Source: Pseudomonas marvdashtae
Lineage (GTDB): Bacteria; Pseudomonadota; Gammaproteobacteria; Pseudomonadales; Pseudomonadaceae
DNA: 64,000 bases
Direction of reading: 5' to 3'
Assembly (NCBI RefSeq): GCF_014268655.2
Contig: NZ_JABWQX020000001.1
Coordinates: forward strand, 3,378,001-3,442,000
The position numbers and the translations under genes were made by a program. Of this stretch, positions 20,817 to 29,537 are shown piece by piece. Within the stretch, counting starts at the first letter, position 1, and the number at the start of each line of letters is the position of its first letter. The notes beneath the pieces are model-generated. The model ran no database searches. It was not told the origin of the DNA and saw only the letters and a program-made list of their open reading frames with translations.

Positions 20817-21896
20817 TCAAAGCGCCGAAGCGATAGCCTTGCCGACGTCCTGGGTCGAGCCTTGCCCGCCCAAGTCCGGGGTGATCGGTCCTTGGGCAAT
20901 CACCTGCTCGATAGCCTGGAGAATCCCGTCATGGGCCGCGCGATAACGTTCATCGCCATTGCCGAGGAAATCGAGCATCAGCGCGCCGGACCAGATCATC
21001 GCGATCGGGTTGGCGATGTTCTGCCCGTAGATGTCTGGCGCCGAGCCGTGCACCGGTTCGAACAGCGATGGAAAGCGGCGCTCCGGGTCGAGATTGGCCG
21101 ACGGCGCGATACCGATGGTTCCGGCGCAGGCCGGGCCCAGGTCGGAGAGGATATCGCCGAACAGGTTCGAGGCAACCACCACGTCGAAACGGTCCGGCTG
21201 CAAGACAAAACGCGCGCAGAGGATGTCGATGTGTTGCTTGTCCCAGGTCACCTCGGGGTAGTGCTCGGCCATCAACGCGGTGCGTTCATCCCAGTACGGC
21301 ATGCTGATGGATATCCCGTTGGACTTGGTCGCCGCCGTCAGGCGCTTGCGTGGTCGAGCCTGGGCCAGGTCGAAGGCAAACTTGAGGATCCGGTCGACGC
21401 CTCGGCGGGTGAACACCGATTCCTGCAGCACGAACTCATGCTCGGTGCCCTCGAACATCTTGCCGCCGACCGATGAATATTCACCCTCGGTGTTCTCACG
21501 GATCACCACGAAATCGATATCCCCCGCCTCTCGTCCGGCCAACGGGCACGGTACACCTGGAAACAGGCGCACCGGGCGGATATTCACGTACTGGTCGAAA
21601 TCGCGGCGGAACTTGAGCAACGAGCCCCACAGGGAAATATGGTCCGGGACCTTGTCCGGCCAACCCACGGCGCCGAAGTAGATGGCGTCGAAACCCTTGA
21701 GTTGCTCGAACCAGTCGGCGGGCATCATCTGCCCGTGCTCCAAGTAATAATCGCAGTGGGCCCAATCGAGCACTTCAATGTTCAAGTCCAACTGCCACTT
21801 CTTCGCGGCCTGCTCCAATACGCGCAGGCCTTCGGGCAGCACTTCCCTGCCAATGCCATCACCGGCAATCGCAGCGATTCGAAAGGGTTTGCTCAT
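20817..21896 (-). CDS. Tartrate / D-malate-type decarboxylating dehydrogenase
   Basis: This is a 359-residue member of the isocitrate/isopropylmalate dehydrogenase family. It has AGDGIGREVLPEGL at the N terminus, the substrate-binding arginines in FRRDFDQYVNIRPVRLF, RENTEGEYSSVGG, and NLFGDILSDLGPACAGTIGIAPSAN. The words match tartrate dehydrogenase (TtuC/Dml) more than LeuB. It should oxidise tartrate or D-malate with NAD and a divalent metal. A TTG one codon upstream is possible, but ATG with GGAG nine bases before it is preferred. Confidence 0.85.
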   Translation of the reverse strand: MSKPFRIAAIAGDGIGREVLPEGLRVLEQAAKKWQLDLNIEVLDWAHCDYYLEHGQMMPADWFEQLKGFDAIYFGAVGWPDKVPDHISLWGSLLKFRRDFDQYVNIRPVRLFPGVPCPLAGREAGDIDFVVIRENTEGEYSSVGGKMFEGTEHEFVLQESVFTRRGVDRILKFAFDLAQARPRKRLTAATKSNGISISMPYWDERTALMAEHYPEVTWDKQHIDILCARFVLQPDRFDVVVASNLFGDILSDLGPACAGTIGIAPSANLDPERRFPSLFEPVHGSAPDIYGQNIANPIAMIWSGALMLDFLGNGDERYRAAHDGILQAIEQVIAQGPITPDLGGQGSTQDVGKAIASAL

Positions 21897-21936
21897 CAAT
21901 CATGACTCCCAAGGGTCCGTTCAAACGATGGCCACA

Positions 21937-23394
21937 TCACAACCCACCGATGTGGAAGGCTTTGACTTCAAGGTATTCATCCAGGCCGTACTTGCTGCCT
22001 TCGCGGCCCAGGCCCGACTGTTTGATACCGCCGAAGGGCGCGACCTCCATGGAAATGATCCCGGTGTTGAGGCCGACCATGCCGAACTCCAGCGCCTCGC
22101 CGAACCGCCATGAACGGCGCAGGTCCTGAGTGAAGTAATAAGCGCCCAGGCCATAAGGCGTGGCATTGGCCAGGGCCAGGGCCTCTTCCTCGGTGGTAAA
22201 GCGCATCAGCGGGGCAACGGGGCCGAAGGTTTCTTCGTTGGCCAGCAGCATCCCGGCATGGGCGTCGCCCAGCACCGTCGGCTCGACAAACTGGCTGTCG
22301 CCCTGGGGAATGCCGCCACACAACAATCGCGCGCCCTGGCTCAGCGCATCGTCGATATGCCGGGCGACCTTGCTCACCGCCGCCGGGTTGATCAACGGGC
22401 CGATCATGACATCGGCTTCAAGGCCATTGCCGACCTTGAGCTTGCGCACCTCCTGCACCAGGCGCTCGGCGAAGCGTTCGTAGATACCGTCCTGCACCAG
22501 GATGCGGTTGGCGCAGACACAGGTCTGGCCGGCGTTGCGAAACTTGCTTTGCATGATACCGACCACGGCCTGCTCCAGGTCCGCGTCGTCGAACACAATG
22601 AACGGCGCGTTGCCGCCCAGCTCCAGGCTCAGCCGCTTGATGTGCTCGGCGCTCTGGCGCATCAGCAATCGGCCGACCGCCGTGGAACCGGTGAAGGAAA
22701 TCTTCCGTACCGTGGGGTTGCTGGTGAGCTCTTCGCCAATACCGACAGGCAGCCCGGTCACGACGTTGAAGACCCCAGCCGGAATCCCGACCCGCTCGGC
22801 CAGCACCGCCAATGCCAGCGCCGACAAGGGCGTCAGGTCCGAAGGCTTGACGATGACCGGACACCCCGCCGCCAAGGCCGGCGCGCACTTGCGGGTGATC
22901 ATCGCATTGGGGAAATTCCACGGTGTGATGGCGGCGCAGACACCCACCGGTTGCTTGAGCGTGAGCAGGCGACGGTCGCCGCTGGGGGCCGGTATGGTTT
23001 CGCCATAGATCCGGCGGGCTTCTTCGGCGAACCATTTGACGAACCCGGCGCCATAGCGAATCTCGCCCTTGGCTTCGCTCAGCGGCTTGCCCTGCTCATA
23101 GGTCATGATCAGCGCGAGGTCGTCGAAGTTGTCCATCATGGCTTGATACCAACGCTCCAACAGCCCCGCCCGCTCCGCCGCCGGACGCGCCCGCCACGCC
23201 GGCCAGGCACGCTCGGCGGCCTCGATGGCGCGCCGGGTCTCATTGCCTTGCATCGCGGGGACGCGGGCAAGCGTTTGGCCAGTGGCTGGGTTGATGACGT
23301 CGAGGGTGGCGCCATCGTCGGCGGCGATCCACTGTCCATCGATATAGGCCAGTTCCGCCAGCAGGCTGGGGTCTTTCAGGTGTTGTGTGAGCAT
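21937..23394 (-). CDS. NAD(P)-dependent succinate-semialdehyde dehydrogenase family protein
   Basis: The 485-residue aldehyde dehydrogenase carries the GabD-like catalytic cysteine at about residue 292 (NAGQTCVCANR), the general base glutamate at about 258 (LSLELGGNAPF), and TPWNFPNAMITRKCAPALAAGCP near 158. It oxidises a short semialdehyde, most likely succinate semialdehyde or a close analogue. It ends 40 bases before the tartrate-type dehydrogenase gene, so the two are probably cotranscribed. The pairing with tartrate dehydrogenase leaves open a different in vivo aldehyde. Confidence 0.85.
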   Translation of the reverse strand: MLTQHLKDPSLLAELAYIDGQWIAADDGATLDVINPATGQTLARVPAMQGNETRRAIEAAERAWPAWRARPAAERAGLLERWYQAMMDNFDDLALIMTYEQGKPLSEAKGEIRYGAGFVKWFAEEARRIYGETIPAPSGDRRLLTLKQPVGVCAAITPWNFPNAMITRKCAPALAAGCPVIVKPSDLTPLSALALAVLAERVGIPAGVFNVVTGLPVGIGEELTSNPTVRKISFTGSTAVGRLLMRQSAEHIKRLSLELGGNAPFIVFDDADLEQAVVGIMQSKFRNAGQTCVCANRILVQDGIYERFAERLVQEVRKLKVGNGLEADVMIGPLINPAAVSKVARHIDDALSQGARLLCGGIPQGDSQFVEPTVLGDAHAGMLLANEETFGPVAPLMRFTTEEEALALANATPYGLGAYYFTQDLRRSWRFGEALEFGMVGLNTGIISMEVAPFGGIKQSGLGREGSKYGLDEYLEVKAFHIGGL

Positions 23395-23558
23395 GGTCGT
23401 GTCCTGTTCCGAGGTAGTTCCAGTCTAGGGAGACGCTGCGGCGCAGGATGCTGAAAGTGGGGGTTGGGCGGTGTTGGATGCTGAAGTTTTGGGGTGGGAC
23501 GGCAGGCTATACCGAGGGGCTGCGGTTGCGTTTTTTCTGAGCGTCCCCGGTAATTTGG

Positions 23559-23641
23559 GTGTATATCCGTTTTTTGGTGATGGCTGATTATGGTTTCGCT
23601 TTTACAGCGACTCACTTTCGAAGAGCGCGAAAGTAACCAAA
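23559..23641 (+). repeat. Dispersed extragenic repeat, left arm, part interrupted by the IS
   Basis: This stretch, starting GTGTATATCC and containing TTTCGCTTTTACAGCGACTC, matches in inverted orientation the right arm ending at 25847. It breaks off at TAACCAAA and resumes after the insertion sequence at 24977. The surrounding gap 23395-23558 shows no gene. Confidence 0.8.
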
Positions 23642-23654
23642 TGTATGGTCAGCC

Positions 23655-23883
23655 TACCTTTTGCTACTCAGTCACGATGAACGGTAAATCAGGCTTGCGC
23701 TAATGTATCCGGGCTCCATGTGAGCGCGGGTACGCGCTCGGCCCTTGATGAGTATTCGCTCCTGCCTGTCCTTAAAAGCGCTTCAGCTTCGAAAGCTTCT
23801 TTGCTTATCAGGTTCTCAGCCAGGATATTTGCCGTTTATCGCCATCACTTACTGACGTCGCAAAAGCCGGTGGTAAAACTGGA
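23655..23883 (-). ncRNA. Candidate seek/bridge RNA of the IS1111-type element
   Basis: This is the noncoding region downstream of the transposase stop, the place where IS1111-group elements are known to encode the guide RNA that selects the insertion site. Read on the transposase strand it contains TAAGCAAA (23800-23807) and, 18 bases later, GCGCTTTT (23774-23781). The uninterrupted host repeat reads TAAGCAAAACGCTTTT (25740-25755, minus strand), and the occupied site has TAACCAAA on one side and GCGCTTTT on the other. Between the two words the RNA has GAAGCTTTCGAAGC, which could form a stem. The exact RNA ends cannot be set from sequence. Confidence 0.5.
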
Positions 23884-24900
23884 TCACGCAGTGAAATGCC
23901 CGTTGTAGGTGCCACCTTTGGTCAACAGCGCCCAGACGATCCTGGCCATTTTATTAGCCAGAGCACAGGCAACTTTGTTGATTGGTTTTCGGGCCAAAAG
24001 GTTTCTAGCCCAGACGCCGAGCGCATCGTTTCGTTTATCGATTCGGTAAAGCAGGGTTTGGGCGCCCTGCATCAACAAGGTTCGCAAATACCGATCCCCA
24101 CGCTTGCTAATACCCAGTAACGTGGTTTGCCCCCCAGTCGAGTATTGCCGCGGCACTAACCCCAGGGAGGCCGAAAAGTCTCGGGACGATTTGTACATCG
24201 AAGCATCCCCGACATCGGCCACCAACGCGCTAGCGATGAGGGGGCCGATGCCGGGGACGCTCTGTAATCTTTTGCCGGCGTCACTCCTGTTTACCTGCTG
24301 CTTGATCTCGGTATCCAGCGCTTTGATTTCGCTGGTCAATTGACGAATGTCATCAAGCATCCGATTAATAGCCTGCCTCAGGCGCAGAGGTAGATTGTGT
24401 TCTTCCATCAATGTAGGAACCCGATCCAGCGCGGCATAGCCGGCGGGAAAGATAACGCCAAACTCCAATAAGAACCCGTGCACCTGGTTGATCACGCCGG
24501 TGCGTCGACTTACCAGTGATTTACGCAATTTATGCACCGTCGACAATACCTGCTGGTCGACCGACTTGACCTGCACAGAGCGCGTTCTGGGGCGTGATGC
24601 GGCTTCGCAGATAGCTTCGGCATCAATGAAATCGTTCTTGTTGCCCGTGACGTAAGCTTTTACATGCTGTGGCGCAATCAGTTGGACCTGATGGCCGAGC
24701 TTGGTGATTTCTCTCGCCAGAAACTGTGACCCGCCACAGGATTCCATGGCGACTTTGCAGGGTGGTATTTGTGCTAGCCACGGTAGCAACTGGCTGCGAT
24801 TAAGCTTCTTGCGCAGAACCATGTGGCCTTGCGCATCTTGGCCATGCAAGTGGAAGCTGTTTTTGCCAATGTCGATGCCTAGAAGCGTCACGCTGTTCAT
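23884..24900 (-). CDS. IS110/IS1111-family transposase
   Basis: The 338-residue recombinase has an N-terminal RuvC-like DEDD domain with the first aspartate in LLGIDIGKNSFHL (residue 9), a glutamate in VAMESCGG and the pair in NKNDFIDAEAI, followed by a coiled-coil stretch, a helix-hairpin-helix SVPGIGPLIASAL, and the C-terminal Tnp domain with YSTGGQTTLLGISKRGDRYLRTLL that carries the catalytic serine of this family. The frame is intact from start to stop, so the element may be active. About 70 bases lie upstream and 240 downstream within the element. Confidence 0.95.
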   Translation of the reverse strand: MNSVTLLGIDIGKNSFHLHGQDAQGHMVLRKKLNRSQLLPWLAQIPPCKVAMESCGGSQFLAREITKLGHQVQLIAPQHVKAYVTGNKNDFIDAEAICEAASRPRTRSVQVKSVDQQVLSTVHKLRKSLVSRRTGVINQVHGFLLEFGVIFPAGYAALDRVPTLMEEHNLPLRLRQAINRMLDDIRQLTSEIKALDTEIKQQVNRSDAGKRLQSVPGIGPLIASALVADVGDASMYKSSRDFSASLGLVPRQYSTGGQTTLLGISKRGDRYLRTLLMQGAQTLLYRIDKRNDALGVWARNLLARKPINKVACALANKMARIVWALLTKGGTYNGHFTA

Positions 24901-24976
24901 GAGAAAGCCTCCTCAGGAAAAGGGAGAACCTCAGAAGTTTAGACCTGAGATTCTCGCCGGGCTGACCATCTCATTA

Positions 24977-25240
24977 GCGCTTTTGCCCCACCACTCGGCA
25001 CCTCGCCTCGGCTCGGTGTGCCCTCACTCCGGCATTGCTCCGTGGGCCCGCCGCGAAGGCCCATCCATGGGCCAGCGCGGCTATCCCGGCATCCATGCCG
25101 GGATGCCCACTGCGCAATGCCTGCGTTCGGCCAGCGTGGTTAACGGGGCGCCGAGATCAACGTCCACCGCGAGGCGGCCTGATAGCCGACCTGGTTTGGG
25201 TGGGATTGCGTTTTTCCTGTGCGGGCCTGCTTGCTGCGGC
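24977..25240 (+). repeat. Dispersed extragenic repeat, left arm, second part
   Basis: The repeat continues from GCGCTTTTGCCCCACCACT after the insertion sequence. It includes CGTGGGCCCGCCGCGAAGG, a palindromic ATCCCGGCATCCATGCCGGGAT at about 25081-25102, and CGTCCACCGCGAGGCGGCC. It pairs in inverted orientation with 25483-25739. Open frames through it are by-products of the GC-rich repeat and show no protein family. Confidence 0.82.
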
Positions 25241-25256
25241 ATTCAAGAAAAACGAT

Positions 25257-25397
25257 ACCCGTGGCGAGGGAGCTTGCTCCCGCTCGGCTGCGCAGCGGCC
25301 GTAAAACGCAACCCTGCGATTATCCAGATACACCTTGCTGAATGGTTTTGGGTCTGCTGCGCAGCCCAGCGGGAGCAAGCTCCCTCGCCACAGGTTT
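25257..25397. repeat. REP pair (REPIN-like) at the centre of the inverted repeat
   Basis: Two REP elements face each other: CGTGGCGAGGGAGCTTGCTC at the left and GAGCAAGCTCCCTCGCCACA at the right, with GCGCAGC words between. The unit is closely related to those at 12601-12734 and 60063-60150. It forms the loop of the larger inverted repeat. Confidence 0.85.
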
Positions 25398-25482
25398 ATC
25401 GTTTGCTCTCGAAAGCGGCGTTTGCTTGTGGGAGTGAAGATCAAGGTACTTTCGTCATCCTGCCAACTGCGACTGCCAACTG

Positions 25483-25847
25483 CCATCGCGAGCAGGCTCC
25501 CCCAGAAGAAACGCGGTTCCAACCAAAACCAGGTCGGCTATCAGGCCGCCTCGCGGTGGACGTTGATCTCGGGCGCCCCGTTAACCACGATGGCCGAACG
25601 CAGGCGTTGTGGAGTGGGTATCCCGGCATGGATGCCGGGATAGCCGCGCTGGCCCATGGATGGGCCTTCGCGGCGGGCCCACGGAGCAACGCCGGAGTGA
25701 GGGCATGCCGAGCCTTAGCGAGGCACCAAGTGGTGGGGCAAAAGCGTTTTGCTTACTTTTGACTGGGCCGGCTTCCGGGCTTCACAAAAGTGAGTCGCTG
25801 TAAAAGCGAAACCGCCAGCAGCCGTTACCAAAAAAATGGATATACAC
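25483..25847 (-). repeat. Dispersed extragenic repeat, intact right arm
   Basis: This is the uninterrupted copy, read on the minus strand from GTGTATATCC through TTTCGCTTTTACAGCGACTC, AAAAGTAAGCAAAACGC and CTTTTGCCCCACCACT to GATAGCCGACCTGG. It is an inverted partner of 23559-23641 plus 24977-25240 and shows what the IS target looked like before insertion. No coding function is seen. Confidence 0.82.
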
Positions 25848-25855
25848 ACATAGCG

Positions 25856-27013
25856 CTAGAGCTTTAGAGAACCGAGCACCTGCGCCAAAAACCGCTCCCC
25901 CGCCTCCATCTGACTCACCTCGATAAACTCATCAGGCTTATGCGCCTGCTCAATCGAACCTGGCCCACAGACCACCACAGGCACATCCAACCGCTGCTTG
26001 AACAACCCACCCTCAGTCCCAAAAGACACCTTCGCCGTCCCCGTACCCGGCGCAGCAAAGTCCTTGAGAAAACGCACCGCCTCAACACTCGGATGCGTAT
26101 CGAGCCCCGGATAGACATTCAACGTCTGGATCTCGATGTCCGCCACGCTCGAAAGCTTCTTCGCCTCGCGAACGATCACCTCGGCCTGCTCACGCAGGTG
26201 CTCCAAAAATTGATCCAGATCATCGGCCGGCAGATTGCGCACTTCGAAATCCAGCGTACACAGGTTCGGCACGATGTTCAGCGCCTTGCCGCCGACGATT
26301 TGCCCGACATGCACGGTGCTGTAGGGCACGTCGTAATCCGCATCCTGGGCGCCCTGCTCCTGCAATTGCTGCTGGCTGCGGCGCAACGCCGCGATGAAGT
26401 CGCACGCCACGTGGATGGCATTGACCGAGCGCGGCGCCAGGGATGAATGGGCCTCCAGGCCACGGCAGTAGGTGTGGTAGGAGCCCTTGCCCTTGTGGCC
26501 CAGTACGAACTGCATGTTGGTTGGCTCGCCGATCACGCAGAGGAACGGCCGCACCGGCGCCAGGTGCAGCACGTCGAGCAGGCGTCGGACGCCCACGCAG
26601 CCGATTTCTTCATCGTGGGAAAGCGCCAATTGCAGCGGCCGGTTCAACGAATGATCGGCGGCGTCGAGCATGGCGTCGATGGCCAGGGCGATGAAGCCCT
26701 TCATGTCACAGCTGCCACGCCCGTAGACCCGGCCATCGCGGAACGTCGCCTGGAACGCCGGGACGGTCCAGGCCTGCCCCACCGCCGGGACGACGTCGGT
26801 GTGTCCGGACAACAGGACACCGGGTAATTCCCGTGGACCGGTGCTGGCGAACAGGTTGGCCTTCTTGCCGCTCTCGTCCTTGACGATCAGCGACTCGATG
26901 CCCTTGCCCAGCAGCACATCGCGCACGTATTCGATCAGCGCCATGTTCGACTCCGAAGAGACCGTTTCGAACGCCAGCAGACGTTCGAAGATGGCTTGCA
27001 CACGGGGTTTCAT
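25856..27013 (-). CDS. argE: ArgE/M20-family N-acyl amino acid deacylase
   Basis: This 385-residue zinc hydrolase is of the acetylornithine deacetylase (ArgE) type. Metal ligands and catalytic residues appear in SGHTDVVP, GRGSCDMKGF, SHDEEIGCVG, IGEPTNM and the C-terminal GSIEQAHKPDEF. By similarity it deacetylates N-acetylornithine, but its ATG overlaps the stop of the flavoprotein upstream and it ends the ten-gene transporter/oxidase operon. In this setting it may release an amino acid from an N-acyl or related conjugate. The symbol reflects family, not proven arginine synthesis. Confidence 0.82.
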   Translation of the reverse strand: MKPRVQAIFERLLAFETVSSESNMALIEYVRDVLLGKGIESLIVKDESGKKANLFASTGPRELPGVLLSGHTDVVPAVGQAWTVPAFQATFRDGRVYGRGSCDMKGFIALAIDAMLDAADHSLNRPLQLALSHDEEIGCVGVRRLLDVLHLAPVRPFLCVIGEPTNMQFVLGHKGKGSYHTYCRGLEAHSSLAPRSVNAIHVACDFIAALRRSQQQLQEQGAQDADYDVPYSTVHVGQIVGGKALNIVPNLCTLDFEVRNLPADDLDQFLEHLREQAEVIVREAKKLSSVADIEIQTLNVYPGLDTHPSVEAVRFLKDFAAPGTGTAKVSFGTEGGLFKQRLDVPVVVCGPGSIEQAHKPDEFIEVSQMEAGERFLAQVLGSLKL

Positions 27014-28164
27014 GAGGCCTTGCTCCGTTGTTCGACGGATGGGGCGAACCGGCGGATGGAGAACGGTTCGATTGACGTGCTGGTGCTGCCGGTGCTGATC
27101 AGTTCGGCCATGACGTCACCGACGCCCGGGCCGAGTTGGAAGCCATGGCCGCTGAAGCCGAAGGCGTAGTACAAGCCGTCGACGTTGCCGCTGGCGCCCA
27201 TGATCGGCAGGTTGTCGGGCAGGTAGCCTTCGATGCCGCTCCACACGCGGATGATGTTGAGGTTGCCGACGCCCGGCAGCAGGCGCCGCATCTGCTCCAG
27301 TTGGTTGAGAATACTGCGTGGCTCGACGTAGGCGCGGCGGTTGAGCATGTCCGGCACGCGGCGATAGCCGCCGCCGATGATGATGTTGCCCCGTGGAATC
27401 TGGCGAAAATAGATCACTTCTTCAGGGATCTTGGTGAACACCCCGATCACCGTCGGCAAGGCGTAAGGCACCGGTTCGGTGACGGCCATTTGCGGGCCGT
27501 TCGGCGCCAGCGGCACCGGCTCGCCGAATTGCTCCGAGAGCTTTTGCCCCCAGGCGCCCGCCGTGATCAACAGCTGCGCGGCGCTGAACCGGCGGCCATC
27601 GGTGGTGGTGACGCTGAATTCACCGTTGGCCTTTTGCACCTCGGCGACTTCCGTGCGTTCCTCGATCCGCGCCCCCAGTCGTCGGGCCGCCCGGGCGAAC
27701 GCCGGTGCCGCGAGGCGCGGGTTGGCGTGACCGTCGTGGGGCGCGTAGGAACCGCCCTTGACGTCTTTGCCGAGGAACGGAAAGCGCGTATGCAATTCGT
27801 TGCCTTGATAGATCTGCAAATCCAGCTGCCGGGCTTCGGGCGCATCGGCGTAGGCTTGCAGCTCAGCGACTTCATCCTCGCGATAACACACGCGCAGATG
27901 CCCGCTGGGGATGAATTCCAGGTCGTCGTCGATCAGCTCCGGTAACCGCTTCCACAGCGCAAAGGAACGGTTCGCCAATTCAAGCTGGCCAAGAAATCGT
28001 CCTTGGCGCCGCACGTTGCCGAAGTTCACACCGCTGGCGTACTGACCGATCTGGTCGCGCTCCAGCAAGATCACCGACTGGCCCCGTTGGCGCAGGAAAA
28101 ACGCCGACGCCGAGCCCATCACCCCACCACCGACAATGATCACGTCGGCTTTATCAACGGTCAT
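27010..28164 (-). CDS. FAD-dependent oxidoreductase, HcnC/DadA-like subunit
   Basis: A 384-residue flavoprotein with an N-terminal FAD-binding motif (DVIIVGGGVMGSASAFFLRQRG) and a DAO-fold C terminus (SGIEGYLPDNLPIMG, FGFSGHGFQLGPGVG). This family includes D-amino acid dehydrogenases, the HcnC subunit of cyanide synthase, opine oxidase subunits and D-hydroxyproline dehydrogenase. Here it overlaps by ATGA both the gene before and the gene after it. With the next two genes upstream it likely forms a membrane-associated heterotrimeric dehydrogenase that oxidises a secondary amine. The ATG at 28164 follows GGGAGG; a longer start is rejected. Confidence 0.85.
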   Translation of the reverse strand: MTVDKADVIIVGGGVMGSASAFFLRQRGQSVILLERDQIGQYASGVNFGNVRRQGRFLGQLELANRSFALWKRLPELIDDDLEFIPSGHLRVCYREDEVAELQAYADAPEARQLDLQIYQGNELHTRFPFLGKDVKGGSYAPHDGHANPRLAAPAFARAARRLGARIEERTEVAEVQKANGEFSVTTTDGRRFSAAQLLITAGAWGQKLSEQFGEPVPLAPNGPQMAVTEPVPYALPTVIGVFTKIPEEVIYFRQIPRGNIIIGGGYRRVPDMLNRRAYVEPRSILNQLEQMRRLLPGVGNLNIIRVWSGIEGYLPDNLPIMGASGNVDGLYYAFGFSGHGFQLGPGVGDVMAELISTGSTSTSIEPFSIRRFAPSVEQRSKAS

Positions 28165-29537
28165 GGTGTCACCTCCCGGGTCGACATCGAAAGCGGTTTG
28201 ACCGGTGCCTGACCACGCTGACGCCCGACCTGTTGCACCGGCACGCCCGCCGCTGCGGCGATCACTTCGGCCCCGGCCTGGGAGCAATAGCGCCCCTGGC
28301 AGCGGCCCATGCCGACCCGGCTGAACGCCTTGGCCCGGTTGACTTCACACGCGCCTTTTTCACTCACGGTGCGGCGTAGCTCGCCGGCGGTGATCATTTC
28401 GCATCGGCAGACGATGGCCTCGTCCGGCAACGCCTTGGCCTGCGCCGCCGGCCAGGGAAACGCCTGGGCCAGGCCGAGGCGAAATTCATCCATCACGCCC
28501 AAGGCCCGCCGTGCCTCGGCCATCCGTACCGCGTCCACCGGTTGTTGCAGGTCACTGAGCAAGGCCATGGCGACTAGGCGCCCGGCGTGCTCGGCGGCAT
28601 CCGCGCCACGGATCCGCGAACCATCACCCGCCGCATAGACACCGCTGACCGTGGTCCGGCCCTCATCATCGGTTTCCAGCAGCCATTGCCCAGACGCCTC
28701 GTCGAAGCGCAGTCGACACCCGGCCAGATCGGCCAGTTGAGTTTCCGGGCGCAGGTGATAACCGAGCGCCACCGCGTCGCAATCCACCGTCAGCGTCTCG
28801 CCGTTCGCGGTGCGCACGCGAACGCCACTCACGCCTGTGGCCGGCTCACCGAGCACCTGCAACGGCGAAACCCCGAGGTGCACCGCGATCTTCGCCCGAT
28901 ACAACTGCGCCAGCAGTTTCATGCCGGTGAACAGCAATCCAGGACGCGCCATGAGTTTGGGCAAGGCCTGGATGCGCTTGCCCAGCGGCGAAGTGTCCAG
29001 CACCGCCGCAACCTGGGCCCCGGCTTTCACATACTGGCTCGCCACCAGGTACAGCAACGGCCCGCTGCCCATGAACACCACCCGATGACCGATGGACACC
29101 GCCTGGGCCTTCAAGGCGATCTGAGCGCCGCCGAGGCTGTAGGTGCCGCCCAATTGCCAACCCTTGATGGGCATCAAGCGGTCGGTGGCGCCGGTGCAGA
29201 GGATCAGCGCGTCGTACTCCACCGTTGAATGCTGGCCTTGGCTGACGCAGCACAGTTGCCCTGGCGTCAGGTTCCAGACCAGCGTGTCCGGGCGGTAATC
29301 GATCTGTGGGCGCAGGCGATCGAAGCTCTCATGCAGGTCGCGGGCCTTGTCGGCTTCGGTGCCGTACAGCGTTGCGTAGTCGCGGGTGAACCCTTCAGGC
29401 TGGCGACGGTAGATCTGCCCGCCGTCACGCCGGCTCTCGTCGACCAGGACCGGTTTGAAGCCCGCCGCGACCAAGGTCTGGGCGCAACGAATGCCGGCCG
29501 GCCCGGCGCCGACGATGACTATCCGCGCAGTGGCCAT
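28161..29537 (-). CDS. HcnB-like NAD(P)/FAD oxidoreductase with C-terminal iron-sulfur site
   Basis: This 458-residue protein has an N-terminal FAD motif (IVIVGAGPAGIRCAQTL), an internal second dinucleotide motif (VVFMGSGPLLYLVASQYV) and a C-terminal BFD-like cysteine site with CRC near residue 390 and GRCQGRYC near 425. The layout is that of HcnB, OoxA-type opine oxidase and D-hydroxyproline dehydrogenase subunits, which pass electrons between the amine-oxidising subunit and the respiratory chain. It overlaps its neighbours on both sides, indicating coupled translation. Confidence 0.86.
   Translation of the reverse strand: MATARIVIVGAGPAGIRCAQTLVAAGFKPVLVDESRRDGGQIYRRQPEGFTRDYATLYGTEADKARDLHESFDRLRPQIDYRPDTLVWNLTPGQLCCVSQGQHSTVEYDALILCTGATDRLMPIKGWQLGGTYSLGGAQIALKAQAVSIGHRVVFMGSGPLLYLVASQYVKAGAQVAAVLDTSPLGKRIQALPKLMARPGLLFTGMKLLAQLYRAKIAVHLGVSPLQVLGEPATGVSGVRVRTANGETLTVDCDAVALGYHLRPETQLADLAGCRLRFDEASGQWLLETDDEGRTTVSGVYAAGDGSRIRGADAAEHAGRLVAMALLSDLQQPVDAVRMAEARRALGVMDEFRLGLAQAFPWPAAQAKALPDEAIVCRCEMITAGELRRTVSEKGACEVNRAKAFSRVGMGRCQGRYCSQAGAEVIAAAAGVPVQQVGRQRGQAPVKPLSMSTREVTP

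Larger units (their letters stand above)
23642..24976 (-). mobile_element. IS110-family (IS1111 group) insertion sequence
   Basis: The element is about 1335 bases. It is bounded by a 10-base inverted repeat, ATGGTCAGCC at 23645-23654 and GGCTGACCAT at 24960-24969. Set against the uninterrupted repeat copy, it extends 3 bases beyond the repeat at one end and 7 at the other. Such subterminal repeats, with 7 and 3 base tips, are what I recall for the IS1111 group. It holds one transposase gene on the minus strand and a noncoding tail of about 240 bases after it. It interrupts the left copy of a dispersed host repeat. No target duplication is evident. Confidence 0.85.

Noticed and set aside
24985..25803. 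Several open frames of 60-350 codons between the IS and argE
   Set aside because: They lie in inverted extragenic repeats and REP DNA, occur on both strands and show no family words.
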